Source: Lentisphaerae bacterium WC36 (GTDB taxonomy: Bacteria; Verrucomicrobiota; Lentisphaeria; Victivallales; SZUA-371). From it: 64,000 nucleotides of DNA. The DNA lies in contig CP085689.1 in NCBI GenBank assembly GCA_020683205.1, forward strand, positions 992,001 to 1,056,000, given 5' to 3'. The notes beneath the pieces are model-generated. The model made no database searches, was not told the DNA's origin, and saw only the letters and a program-made list of their open reading frames with translations. Numbering within the stretch: the first letter of the stretch is position 1; each line of letters begins with the position of its first letter. Positions 44,864-54,568 of the stretch are shown here, one piece after another. Both the position numbers and the translations under genes were made by a program.

Positions 44864-45976
44864 TTGAAGTTTAATTTTGGGGGTTTTATATTTAGAATAG
44901 AAAAGAGAACTAGTTTTGAATTTATCCGTTACGCAAACTGCTGGGAAGATGCCGATATTTTATTCAAGGCATTAGAACCTAAAGCTGGAAAGCGTATTCT
45001 ATCTATTGCATCTGCGGGGGATAATTCATTAGCATTATTGGCAGGAGGAGCTGAAGTTTTTGCGTTGGATTTAAATAAAACTCAACTAGCTTGTACAGAA
45101 TTACGAAAAGTTGCAATAAAAAATTTGGATTATGAAGAGTGTCTATGTTTTTTAGGTTTCAAGGAATGTCAAAAGCGAATAGGTATTTATAAAAAATTAG
45201 AAAGCTCTCTTTCCAAAACGACTAAAATTTTTTGGAACAGTAATTTAAAAATAATAGAAAACGGACTCATTTATACAGGAAAGTTTGAAAAGTATTTTCA
45301 ATTTTTTAGGAAACATATTATCAGCTTAATTCATTCTAAAACTAGAATTCAACGGCTTCTACAGCCTAAAAATTATGAACAACGAGTTGAATTTTATGAG
45401 AAGGAATGGAATAATTTCAGATGGCGTCTACTTTTTAAAGTTTTCTTCAGCCGTTTTGTAATGGGTCGAATGGGACGTGATCCAGAATTTTTTCGTTATG
45501 TTGATGTACCTGTGGCAGAAAATATTTTAAACCGCACGAAATTTGCATTAACCGAGCTAACTACAGATGATAATCCGTACCTTGATTTTATTTTGACTGG
45601 TGGTTTTCAAAATAACCTACCTTTTTATATGCGTGAAGAAAATTTTTCTAAAATCAAAGCCAACATTGACAATTTGACATTGATTCATGGAGCAATTGAT
45701 AGTTTGCCTAGCAATTATGAATCAAGCTTTGACGGCTTCAATTTATCCGACATCTTTGAATATATGCCAAAAGAGCAATTTTTAACTACCTATCAAACCA
45801 TTCTAAAATATGCATCTTCTAACAGCAAAATCGCTTATTGGAATATGCTCGTGCCACGCAGTTGTCCTGAAGAGCTTGCAAACAGTGTGAAATTAAACGA
45901 AGAACTTTCTGAAAATCTTTTTAAGCAGGACAAAGCATGGTTTTATAGTCGATTTATTGTTGAGGAAACACTATGA
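44864..45976 (+). CDS. DUF3419 / BtaA-like SAM:lipid 3-amino-3-carboxypropyl transferase candidate
   Basis: 370 residues from a TTG start (AGAAG upstream); no internal Met is close to the N-terminus. The N-terminal signature FIRYANCWEDADILFKALEP and the SAM-binding RILSIASAGDNSLALLAGG, then VFALDLNKTQLACTELRK, define the DUF3419 family that includes BtaA, which moves the aminocarboxypropyl group of SAM to diacylglycerol. A C-terminal NLSDIFEYMP segment is also typical. It is the first gene of the coupled cluster. Without a BtaB-type N-methyltransferase beside it, plain betaine lipid synthesis is not indicated. The acceptor may be another lipid or alcohol. Confidence 0.8.
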   Translation: MKFNFGGFIFRIEKRTSFEFIRYANCWEDADILFKALEPKAGKRILSIASAGDNSLALLAGGAEVFALDLNKTQLACTELRKVAIKNLDYEECLCFLGFKECQKRIGIYKKLESSLSKTTKIFWNSNLKIIENGLIYTGKFEKYFQFFRKHIISLIHSKTRIQRLLQPKNYEQRVEFYEKEWNNFRWRLLFKVFFSRFVMGRMGRDPEFFRYVDVPVAENILNRTKFALTELTTDDNPYLDFILTGGFQNNLPFYMREENFSKIKANIDNLTLIHGAIDSLPSNYESSFDGFNLSDIFEYMPKEQFLTTYQTILKYASSNSKIAYWNMLVPRSCPEELANSVKLNEELSENLFKQDKAWFYSRFIVEETL

Positions 45977-47322
45977 TTTTACATAATGATTTATTAGGAG
46001 CATTAATTTTAATATCTTCATTTGTAATTTTAATAATTATTGCCGAATTATTGACAAAATTAGCGAAAATATCCCCAGAAATTAGTCGTAAATTTGTTCA
46101 TTTCTTTTGTGGAATTTCCTGCTTAGCATTTCCTTTTTTAGTTATGAAAGTGTTGACGGTATTTTTTATTGCAACGCTATTTGCATTATTTTTATTTATT
46201 AGTGGCAAAATGGGAAAACTTAAATCTATTCATGGTGTAAAACGTGATAGTTTTGGTGGTGAATTGTATCCGTTTAGCGTTTTTGCAATTTTTTATATAT
46301 GTCAAGACCATCTTTGGTTATATTTTATATCAATCTTAATTCTAACTACCGCAGATGCTGGAGCAGCTATTATAGGTAGTAATTACGGAAAAATTTTTTA
46401 TAAAATTGACGAAGTTAATCAAAAAAGTCTCGAAGGTTCAACCATATTTTTCCTTTTAACTTTACAAGTTATTCAGTTGCCCTTACTTTTAATGACTGAC
46501 ATTCCAAAAGCAACTGTGGTTTTATCTTCACTATTAGTTGCCCTGTTATTAACTGGAGTTGAAGCTATTTCTAGCAGGGGAACGGACAATATTCTTGTGC
46601 CAGTCATTGCTTGTTATGTATTACTGAAAATTACGACTAAGCCATTTTCAGAAGTTGCATTTCAGTGTATTAGTTTAAGCTTACTGGCAACTATAATGTT
46701 TACAATAAATCATTTTGTTAAGTTTTACAGGCTACGTGATACAATTATAATGCTGTTATTTTTCTATGCAGTTTGGTCACTATGCTCAATTTACTGGGCT
46801 CTTCCCCTATTCGCAGCCTATGCTGTCTACTTACTAAGTAAAAGTGTTATTCCAAATAAAAATAACTACAAAATCATTCATGGAGCTGTTTCAAAATCTC
46901 TAATTACGCCTTTATTAATTGTTTTTATTGCCAATTTCTACTCAAACTATAACTTTTTTTATGAACCGTTTGTTGTCGCAATTGCCCTAACAGCCATTAA
47001 TAGCCATATGAACTATTTCTGTAACCAGTTGGATTTGAAAAAATTTTCCAATAAACTTTTAATTATTGGTTTAACACTGCTTTGCATAGTTGCAGTATTT
47101 GGTGTTACATGCTGGACAGTGTCATCATTTAATATAACTGCTATTGCTATTGAAATTGGTGTGGTGATAATTTTTGCTATTATATTTAAAGTTTACCTAG
47201 GTAAGCCTAACGGACTTCCTTTAAATATGCGACAGGCACATATGGTATGGATTTTATCATTTATTGCTTCTGCTATTATTAGTATGTTGGAGTTTGCAAA
47301 CATATTTAACGTTTGGAGATAG
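45973..47322 (+). CDS. CTP-dependent lipid/polyprenol kinase-like membrane protein
   Basis: 449 residues and about 12 membrane helices. The N-terminal half has family signatures of the SEC59/DGK1/VTE5 (dolichol, diacylglycerol or phytol kinase) group: EISRKFVHFFCGISCL, LTTADAGAAIIGSNYGK and the nucleotide-site KSLEGSTIFFL. Kinases of this group phosphorylate lipid alcohols using CTP. The C-terminal half (from about 230) is a second hydrophobic module with no clear match, so this is an extended or fused form. It overlaps the previous gene by 4 bp (ATGA). Confidence 0.75.
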   Translation: MILHNDLLGALILISSFVILIIIAELLTKLAKISPEISRKFVHFFCGISCLAFPFLVMKVLTVFFIATLFALFLFISGKMGKLKSIHGVKRDSFGGELYPFSVFAIFYICQDHLWLYFISILILTTADAGAAIIGSNYGKIFYKIDEVNQKSLEGSTIFFLLTLQVIQLPLLLMTDIPKATVVLSSLLVALLLTGVEAISSRGTDNILVPVIACYVLLKITTKPFSEVAFQCISLSLLATIMFTINHFVKFYRLRDTIIMLLFFYAVWSLCSIYWALPLFAAYAVYLLSKSVIPNKNNYKIIHGAVSKSLITPLLIVFIANFYSNYNFFYEPFVVAIALTAINSHMNYFCNQLDLKKFSNKLLIIGLTLLCIVAVFGVTCWTVSSFNITAIAIEIGVVIIFAIIFKVYLGKPNGLPLNMRQAHMVWILSFIASAIISMLEFANIFNVWR

Positions 47323-47327
47323 AATTT

Positions 47328-48434
47328 ATGAGTGACTATCAAATTTACTGTCTGCATGAAAACCCCAATTACTACAGTTTTTTTTCAGAGATTCCAAAGA
47401 AAATATATGAAAATGACTCAAATTATACAAAAGAGGATTCAAAAAAAGTTTTAGCTGAAATTAACCGATTTAGTGATGATAGTTGCCTACCATTAGTAGC
47501 TGTAAAAAACGGCATGGCATGTGCTCGACTTTGTGCTATTATCCCCGATATTCCGCTCAAAGGGTATGAAAAAGAAAAGGTTGGCTTGATTGGTTACTTT
47601 GAAGCGTGCAATGATTCAGACATAATCAAGGCGATCCTTGACGAAGCGATTGAATGGTTTGCGAAAAAAAATATTTCTAAAGTTATTGGACCAATGGATG
47701 GAGACACTTGGCATCGTTATCGTTTTGTTTCAGAACAAAGTGATAATCCAGTTTTTTTATCGGAACCTTATAACCCTGATTATTATTCAGAACTGTGGGA
47801 AAATTATGGTTTTAAAAAACTTGCAGGCTATTATTCAAAGTTTATTCCAAACGTCGAATTTGCGCTGCCAATTATGGAAAGGTTTTATAAACGTGCCGTT
47901 CGTAATGGGTTTACGTTTCGTACCTTTAATACCGATGATTTCGAAAATGAATTGAAGAAAATTTATGAGATTTCATGTGATTCATTCAGCGACAATTTTC
48001 TCTATAAAGAAATTGATAAAAAAGAATTTATAGCATTATATGACAAAGCGAAAAAAATTATTAAGCCTGAATTAATTTGGTTTTGCTATGATAAGAATAA
48101 TGTTCCTTGTGGTTTTGCGTTTGCAATTCCTGACTATGGAGAAATGTTACGAAATTTACTGCAAAAATCGTTAATAGCAAAACTCAAAGCGCTCTGGAAA
48201 TTTCATTTTTACGACACTGTAAACTTAAAGTCCATCGGCTCGCTAAAACGCTATAAAAATAAAGGTGTAGGTCCTGCTTTAACTTATAAAATTTATGAGA
48301 GCACTAGGAAGTTAAAGAGAAAAAAAGTAAATATGTGTTTAATTCATGATAATAACGTTTCAGGTCGTCTAGATGGCGACCATGGTGAGGTTTTTCGCAG
48401 GTATACCATTTATGAGAAGGATATTAAAAAATGA
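47328..48434 (+). CDS. GNAT-like acyltransferase family protein
   Basis: The frame is open from a TTG at 47313, but GGAG at about 47315 fits ATG 47328 (368 aa). Two-domain GNAT-like layout: SFFSEIPKKIYEND and an acetyltransferase core with IGPMDGDTWHRYRFVSEQ and FLSEPYNPDYYSELWENYGF, and a second part with ELIWFCYDKNNVPCGFAFAI and LKRYKNKGVGPALTYKIYES. The GPMDGDTWHRYRF signature is found in E. coli YghO-like proteins of unknown substrate. Acyl or aminoacyl transfer to the pathway intermediate is plausible. It starts 5 bp after the upstream stop. Confidence 0.7.
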   Translation: MSDYQIYCLHENPNYYSFFSEIPKKIYENDSNYTKEDSKKVLAEINRFSDDSCLPLVAVKNGMACARLCAIIPDIPLKGYEKEKVGLIGYFEACNDSDIIKAILDEAIEWFAKKNISKVIGPMDGDTWHRYRFVSEQSDNPVFLSEPYNPDYYSELWENYGFKKLAGYYSKFIPNVEFALPIMERFYKRAVRNGFTFRTFNTDDFENELKKIYEISCDSFSDNFLYKEIDKKEFIALYDKAKKIIKPELIWFCYDKNNVPCGFAFAIPDYGEMLRNLLQKSLIAKLKALWKFHFYDTVNLKSIGSLKRYKNKGVGPALTYKIYESTRKLKRKKVNMCLIHDNNVSGRLDGDHGEVFRRYTIYEKDIKK

Positions 48435-50005
48435 ATATTGTAAGTTATCTTGATGAACATGCAGAAAAAATTCCAGACAAAATTGCGCTCAGCATGCGTT
48501 TAAATAATAAAACTGAAATGATAACCTTTAGAGAGTTGCATGAAAAAAGTGCAACCTTTGCTTCGGCAATGAAAAAAATTGGTTTGAAGCCAAAAGATAG
48601 AGTTATTTTGATGATTCCAATGTCAATTGAACTTTATGTTGCAATGTTAGGTTTAATTAGAATGGGTGCTGTTGTTATTTTCATAGACCCATGGATTAAG
48701 TTACGTCAAATTGCTGCATTTGCGACTTTTAGCGAGGCAAAGGCCTTTATTGGCATTGGTAAAAGTCACATTTTACGACTGCTAGATAAAAGGTTATTCA
48801 AGTTGCCAATTACAGTAACTACAACCAATTCTTTTTGTGGGTTCCCTGCAAAATATTCATACAACAAAATAATGGGCAATGCCAAAGCTGATTACTCTAT
48901 TTTTGACTGCTCAGTTGAGGATTCAGCTCTAATTACATTTACAAGTGGTTCGAGTGGATTACCTAAAGGGGCTAACCGTACACACGGTTTTTTAAATGCT
49001 CAGCACAAAGCTTTGCAAAGTGAATTTAGCTATAATGATAATGATGTTGATATGCCTATGTTTCCAGTCTTTGCTCTTAATAATTTAGCACGCGGAATCA
49101 CTTCTGTGATTCCTGATATTGACTTCAAAAATATTTCTAATATTGCAGTAGATAAAATAATAGATCAAATAAATGAATTTAAAGTCACAACCGCAACGGC
49201 TTCACCGCCATTTTTCCTGCAACTTGCAAATTCAAAGGAAGTAAAAAATATGAATTTACGCCGTATTTTAACTGGTGGAGCGGCAATTTCTGCATCTGAG
49301 CTTAAAATTTTACGCAAAGCATGGGAAATAAGCGATATACAAGTTGTCTATGGTTCAACTGAAGCGGAACCCGTTGCGCATCTAACTCTTGAAGAACGGC
49401 TTGAAATCGAAGAGAAAAATTTTAAAGGCTACTGCATTGGTAAGCCTATAGAGAAACTTAAAACTGCTGTTATTGCAATTACTAAAGAAGATGTAAAGTG
49501 GAATCAATCTTATAAAAGTTTAGCGTTACCTCAAGGAGAAGTTGGCGAACTAATTGTTAGTGGCGACCATGTTTGTAATAGCTACTTCAAAAATGATGAA
49601 GCAGTTAAGTCTAACAAAATTATTGATAATGAAAATCAGCTTTGGCATCGTATGGGAGATACAGGTTATTTTGACGAAAATGGCTATTTTCATCTTGTTG
49701 GCAGAGTTCATAGTACAATTTTTTGTAAATCAGGGCTGGTTCATGCTCAACTTATAGAAAAAAAGGTACAGAATTTTTTAAGCGTACGAACAGCTTTATT
49801 AGCTTTGCCTGCGGAAAATGGGTTTGAAAAATCCGTATTAATAGTCACAGGGAATGAAGATTATGAAATTAAGCAAAAACTGCTAGCAATTTCTGAAATT
49901 GATGAGGTAATATTCATAACGAAAGCATTTCCACTTGATCCTCGTCATAAAAGTAAAGTTGATTATATAAAACTTAAAGAAATGATTATGGAAGGAAAAA
50001 TTTGA
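48431..50005 (+). CDS. AMP-forming acyl/aryl ligase (ANL superfamily)
   Basis: 524 residues. The adenylation motifs are complete: phosphate loop LITFTSGSSGLPKGANRTHG, the YGSTEAEPVAHL region, and GDTGYFDENGYFHLVGR before the hinge. A C-terminal lysine candidate is in RHKSKVDYIKL. It activates a carboxylate as the acyl-adenylate, then passes it to CoA, a carrier or an amine. The N-terminus (YLDEHAEKIPDKIALSM) is like fatty-acyl or OleC-type ligases. No carrier protein is present in the cluster. It overlaps the GNAT-like gene by 4 bp (ATGA). Confidence 0.88.
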   Translation: MNIVSYLDEHAEKIPDKIALSMRLNNKTEMITFRELHEKSATFASAMKKIGLKPKDRVILMIPMSIELYVAMLGLIRMGAVVIFIDPWIKLRQIAAFATFSEAKAFIGIGKSHILRLLDKRLFKLPITVTTTNSFCGFPAKYSYNKIMGNAKADYSIFDCSVEDSALITFTSGSSGLPKGANRTHGFLNAQHKALQSEFSYNDNDVDMPMFPVFALNNLARGITSVIPDIDFKNISNIAVDKIIDQINEFKVTTATASPPFFLQLANSKEVKNMNLRRILTGGAAISASELKILRKAWEISDIQVVYGSTEAEPVAHLTLEERLEIEEKNFKGYCIGKPIEKLKTAVIAITKEDVKWNQSYKSLALPQGEVGELIVSGDHVCNSYFKNDEAVKSNKIIDNENQLWHRMGDTGYFDENGYFHLVGRVHSTIFCKSGLVHAQLIEKKVQNFLSVRTALLALPAENGFEKSVLIVTGNEDYEIKQKLLAISEIDEVIFITKAFPLDPRHKSKVDYIKLKEMIMEGKI

Positions 50006-50943
50006 TGCTAAGCAATTCTTCACCCTTTTTAAGCCGTTTAAACGCCTATTTTAAAGAGCGTTTTCCGTTATTCAGTCATGGAATTTTAATCATTAGTTAT
50101 TATTCCTCAAATCAATTTTTAGCGCAAATTTTGCAAAACCCAGATCAGCCAGTTAAATATAGTTTTAACTCTCTTTTAGGTGTTATTACTTTGTTCATGA
50201 TTTTTTTGCATTTGCGAGTTTTTGACGAACATAAAGATTATCAGGAAGATTGCAAATATTATCCTGAACGGCTTCTTTCTCGTGGTATTATTACTTTAAA
50301 AGAACTGAAATTTCTTGGAGCAATTGCGATTGGATTTGAATTATTAATCGCATGTTCTTGCGGCTTCAATGTTTTGTCAAGTGTACTCTTAGTGCTGGCA
50401 TTTTCTGTATTAATGTTAAAAGAATTCTTTGTTGGTAAGTGGTTAAAAAAACATTTTTTAATTTATGCCACGAGTCACATGTTAATTATGCCTTTAATGT
50501 CATTAATGGTCTTTAGTTTTACGACATCTTTTGCTCCTTGGGAAGCTCCAGCGTGGTATTGGCTTTATGCATTTGTAGGTTTTTTCGTTACTTTTAACTG
50601 GGAAGTTTCAAGGAAAATCAGAACGCCTGAAGATGAAAAGAAAGGGCTTGATAGCTATTCAAAAATATTCGGCACCTATGGTGCTGCTTATATGGTGATT
50701 TTAATTCGTGTCATTGATACGCTAATGGTTGCATTTGTAGGTTGGTATTTAAATTTGAGCTATCGATTTTATTTAGTTTTAATTACACTTTTTCTAGTGT
50801 GTTGCATTGGTTTATATCAGTTCCGCTTTAACACTTGCAGAAAAACTGCCCGCAGAATGGAAACATATGCGGGGATGTATATTATTGTTTTTGACTTAAC
50901 TTTAGCTATAGAAATATTACTTCGTTATTCTATTCAACTTTGA
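50002..50943 (+). CDS. UbiA-family prenyltransferase-like membrane protein
   Basis: 313 residues with eight or nine membrane helices. The first Asp-rich site is LRVFDEHKDYQEDCKYYPER, a D-x-x-x-D variant of the UbiA NDxxDxxxD. The second is WEVSRKIRTPEDEKKGLDSY, matching the DxxxD of the other half, with K-G-L-D-S-Y-S-K as in chlorophyll synthase/UbiA relatives. It probably moves a prenyl or other pyrophosphate-activated chain onto an acceptor in the membrane. It overlaps the ligase by 4 bp. Confidence 0.8.
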   Translation: MMLSNSSPFLSRLNAYFKERFPLFSHGILIISYYSSNQFLAQILQNPDQPVKYSFNSLLGVITLFMIFLHLRVFDEHKDYQEDCKYYPERLLSRGIITLKELKFLGAIAIGFELLIACSCGFNVLSSVLLVLAFSVLMLKEFFVGKWLKKHFLIYATSHMLIMPLMSLMVFSFTTSFAPWEAPAWYWLYAFVGFFVTFNWEVSRKIRTPEDEKKGLDSYSKIFGTYGAAYMVILIRVIDTLMVAFVGWYLNLSYRFYLVLITLFLVCCIGLYQFRFNTCRKTARRMETYAGMYIIVFDLTLAIEILLRYSIQL

Positions 50944-50954
50944 GGTTTTTTATT

Positions 50955-53669
50955 ATGGATTCAGCATTTTACTATTTTGAAAACAGCTCCGCCACAGTAT
51001 CAACTATTGGTGGAAAAGGTTATAATTTAGCACTTTTATCACGAGAAAAATTTTCAGTTCCTGCTTGGTATGCAGTCAAAGCGTTATCTTTTCGAGACGC
51101 TTTAAAGAATAATAACTTAGAGATTGAATTTGAACAAACTCTTGCATCGCTTGATTCATCTATGAATTCTGATCAAATTGACAAAAAATTGAATGAATTA
51201 AGGGGAAAAATTCTTTCTATGAATTTGAGCACTAACTTTTGTGACGAACTGAAGAATTTTCATCAAAAATTAATTGGTAACGAAAAGTTTTTTTCAGTGC
51301 GTTCTTCTGCAGTTGACGAAGACAGTGGAAATGCCTCATTTGCTGGAATGCACGAAAGTTTTATGTACGTTAAAGGCATAGATCAACTTCAATATGCGAT
51401 AAAAAAAGTCTGGCTATCATTAATCAGTACGCGGGCATTAGCTTATCGTCTAAAAGGAGGACTAAATCTTAAAAATTTAAGTATTGCTGTTGTTATTCAA
51501 GAGATGATTAACGCTAAATCCAGTGGCGTAATATTTACAGCAAACCCAAATTCAGGCAATGTTAGAGAGTTAATTATTTCATCACTTTTTGGAGCAGGAG
51601 AAGGACTTGTTAGCGCAGGACTGGAAGCAGACGATGTTACTGTCAATAAATTTACGGGAGAAAATGACTGGAATGTTGCAGTTAAAAAATTTCAACTGGT
51701 GCATGATAAAAATGATGCAGGGTTAGTACAAGAAGCATTGTCTGAGGAGAAAACACACACTCCGTCCCTTAATGAGTCGGCTGTTAAAGAATTAACTTCT
51801 ATTGGAAAAAAAATAGAAAAATTTTACCGTTGTCCTCAAGATATTGAATTCTGTATAGACTATGAAAATAAAGTAAAAATTCTACAAAGCCGACCAATAA
51901 CGACTTTAAAAGAAGACGGACCTGCGGCAGGAAATCGTTTAATTTGGGACAACTCAAATATTGTTGAAAGTTATTCAGGCCCAACAACTCCAATGACTTT
52001 TAGTTTTATAAGACGGGCATATAGTAGTGTTTATAATTGCTTTTCAGAAGTCATGGGCATTCCACCTGAAATAATAAAGGAAAACAGTACCGTTTTTGAA
52101 AATATGCTCGGATTGATTCACGGTCAAGTCTACTACAACATTTATTCATGGTATGAGCTAATCAAACAATTCCCTGGTTTTAATTATAATAAGACTTTTA
52201 TGGAGTCGATGATGGGAGTTAAAGAAAAGACAGATACAAATAAAAATGATGAATCTGTTTCTTTTTTTAACAGATATTTCATTGAACTTCCTAAATTAAT
52301 TAAATTAGTATTACGTTCGGCAAATAATTTCCGCAAAATTGATAAGCTTGCAAACCAATTTGATGACCATTTCATGAAGCACTACAATCATTGGGAGGCT
52401 CTTGATATGTCAAAAATGTCGCCTCATGAATTAATGGAAAATTTTCAAAAAATGGAAACGGCTCTGCTCTCTAACTGGAAAGCTCCTATTATTAATGACT
52501 TTTACGTTATGATTCATTATGGTGTATTGAAAAAAATCTGTACAAAGTGGTGTAATGATGAAAATGGTACATTGCAAAATGATTTAATTTGCGGTGAAGG
52601 AAATATTGAAAGCACAAAGCCAACTCATTTACTTATGAGCATTGCTCAAAAAATTAAATCAGACAAAAATTTAAGTGATAGTTTTAGTAAAAACTCTGTT
52701 CAAGAATTAATTGACATTGTTAACACAGATCCTAATTTTGAATGGCTGAAGCAAAAAGTTGATTTTTATCTAAAAGAATACGGTTTTCGTTGTATAAATG
52801 AACTAAAATTAGAAGAGCCTTCACTGCGAGAAATGCCTGATTTTATATTTCAAATGATAAAGAATTATCTCAAAATGGATGATGAATCTATTAACTCTGA
52901 GGTGATGAAAAATAAAGAGATAAAGATTAGAAGAAGGGCTGAAAAAACTGCTTTTAGTAAAATGTCATTTTTAAAACGAAGCATTTTTAAATATTTTGTC
53001 AAAAGTTCGCGCAAAGGAGTTCGCAACCGTGAAAATATGCGCTTTGCAAGGACAAGAATTTATGGCAAAGTTCGAGAAACGATGAATAGCATTGGTAATA
53101 TTTTCGAAAAAGAGGGCATTTTAGATAATTGCCAACATATTTATTATCTTACAGTCGATGAAGTTTGGGATTTTGTGCGTGGAACTGCAGTTTGTACTAA
53201 TTTAAATGGATTAGTTAAATTAAGAAAAGAGGAATTTGACTTTTATAACTCGAATGAAATTGATCCCATTTCTGATAGATTTGAAACCTATGGCATGGTT
53301 TACCACCATAATCTTTTCAAAAATTATAGCGTGCAAATCGAAATAAAAGAAGGTGAACTTCAAGGTGTTGGTTGTTGCCCAGGAGTTATTGAAAAAGAGA
53401 TTAGAGTGTTGCATTCTCCTCAAGATGGCGCAGACCTTAATGGTGAAATCCTTGTTGCTGGAAGGACTGACCCTGGTTGGGTTCCACTTTACCCTGCAGT
53501 ATCAGGGATTCTTATTGAACGTGGAAGCATTTTGTCGCATTCGGCAATTGTTGCTCGTGAAATGGGTATTCCAATTATCGTTGGCATTCCAAATTTAATG
53601 GAAACTCTCGAAAATGGTCAAATTGTAAAAATGGATGGTAGTTCAGGTATTATCATAACCACACCTTAA
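50955..53669 (+). CDS. PEP synthase/rifampin phosphotransferase-like dikinase
   Basis: Start at ATG 50955, preceded by GAGG; the TTG at 50940 is rejected. 904 residues. An N-terminal ATP-grasp PPDK_N domain has TIGGKGYNLALLSREKF, SVRSSAVDEDSGNASFAGMH and IQEMINAKSSGVIFTANPNS. A long middle domain (about 330-800) has no clear match. The C-terminal swivelling His domain has GRTDPGWVPLYPAVSGIL and RGSILSHSAIVAREMGIPII, with the phospho-accepting His. There is no PEP-binding barrel, so it resembles rifampin-type phosphotransferases that split ATP and phosphorylate an alcohol of a small molecule. In this operon it could phosphorylate the lipid or prenyl product. Confidence 0.82.
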   Translation: MDSAFYYFENSSATVSTIGGKGYNLALLSREKFSVPAWYAVKALSFRDALKNNNLEIEFEQTLASLDSSMNSDQIDKKLNELRGKILSMNLSTNFCDELKNFHQKLIGNEKFFSVRSSAVDEDSGNASFAGMHESFMYVKGIDQLQYAIKKVWLSLISTRALAYRLKGGLNLKNLSIAVVIQEMINAKSSGVIFTANPNSGNVRELIISSLFGAGEGLVSAGLEADDVTVNKFTGENDWNVAVKKFQLVHDKNDAGLVQEALSEEKTHTPSLNESAVKELTSIGKKIEKFYRCPQDIEFCIDYENKVKILQSRPITTLKEDGPAAGNRLIWDNSNIVESYSGPTTPMTFSFIRRAYSSVYNCFSEVMGIPPEIIKENSTVFENMLGLIHGQVYYNIYSWYELIKQFPGFNYNKTFMESMMGVKEKTDTNKNDESVSFFNRYFIELPKLIKLVLRSANNFRKIDKLANQFDDHFMKHYNHWEALDMSKMSPHELMENFQKMETALLSNWKAPIINDFYVMIHYGVLKKICTKWCNDENGTLQNDLICGEGNIESTKPTHLLMSIAQKIKSDKNLSDSFSKNSVQELIDIVNTDPNFEWLKQKVDFYLKEYGFRCINELKLEEPSLREMPDFIFQMIKNYLKMDDESINSEVMKNKEIKIRRRAEKTAFSKMSFLKRSIFKYFVKSSRKGVRNRENMRFARTRIYGKVRETMNSIGNIFEKEGILDNCQHIYYLTVDEVWDFVRGTAVCTNLNGLVKLRKEEFDFYNSNEIDPISDRFETYGMVYHHNLFKNYSVQIEIKEGELQGVGCCPGVIEKEIRVLHSPQDGADLNGEILVAGRTDPGWVPLYPAVSGILIERGSILSHSAIVAREMGIPIIVGIPNLMETLENGQIVKMDGSSGIIITTP

Positions 53670-53981
53670 AAATGTTTAATCATTTTAAATTTATCAAAAT
53701 ATTGATTCATATAAAATAAGTTTAAGTGTGATATATCTATATGCAATTACCATTTTGAGCAGAAAATACCTGATTTAACTCGATTTGAGTATATTTCGAT
53801 TCACAGAAGATTTCTTTTTGTAATTTTGAGTATAAAATGGCACTCCGGGAATGGCTGCCTTATTTTAAGATTAACCTCAAAATTTGTAATTTTTAAGTTC
53901 AAAATGTCTGATTTAGCTAAATTAATGTGAAAAATAAAATCATTAAAAAACGGTACTTTTTGGCACTGAAAAACTCTTTTA

Positions 53982-54215
53982 TGGCACCAAATGGTTACGA
54001 TTTTTTGAGTGCAAAAAACACTGTAAAACCAACAGTTTTTCAATGATAACCAATAAACTAATTTACCACCATACCATAATTATTATAAGCAGTTTAATGA
54101 TTCTTTTATTATTAAACAGTGTTCTGTTAATTTACTTTTTTTGATAACGGCTTCGTGGTTTATTAGATATTGTCATTGCTACTAAATTTTGCTCTATTGC
54201 AACTTTTAAGTAAAC
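53982..54215. repeat. Right copy of the diverged direct repeat, with gene relic
   Basis: The same order of blocks as at 44077-44296. The minus strand here extends further into the parent gene: VKKLLFALDGECSINELLEK, LSLKD, a stop, KSFREVYLKVAIEQNLVAMT and ISNKPRSRYQKK (54330 down to about 54130). That is the C-terminal winged helix of an ATPase/Fic-type protein. The copy lies 310 bp beyond the six-gene operon. The gap 53670-53981 shows no gene. Confidence 0.6.
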
Positions 54216-54568
54216 CTCACGAAATGACTTTCAATCTTTCAAACTCAACTTCTCTAATAATTCATTAATTGAGCATTCACCATCCAAAGCAAAAAGTAAC
54301 TTTTTAACATAGGGGGTGACTTGATGACTGACTTGAGGAGATCGTAATAATTAAAATAACACAATCAAGCATAAACTCGATAAATGGCATGCAATATTCT
54401 TGAGAAGTGCTCAAATTTAAAGCATTGTAATATTTTTGCTAATAAGTATGAACAATTTATAAAAATTTACCGGCACTGATTTAATTTACAAAAGTTGAAA
54501 ATAATAAAAATTTATGCTAATTTGTTTACAAAAAGATTAAGATTATCATTTTGAGGGAGAAATATATT

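Noticed and set aside
44864-45976. Complete betaine-lipid (DGTS) synthesis
   Set aside because: Only the BtaA-like half is present. No BtaB-type N-methyltransferase is in the cluster, and the methyltransferase at 30664 is far away and of another subgroup.
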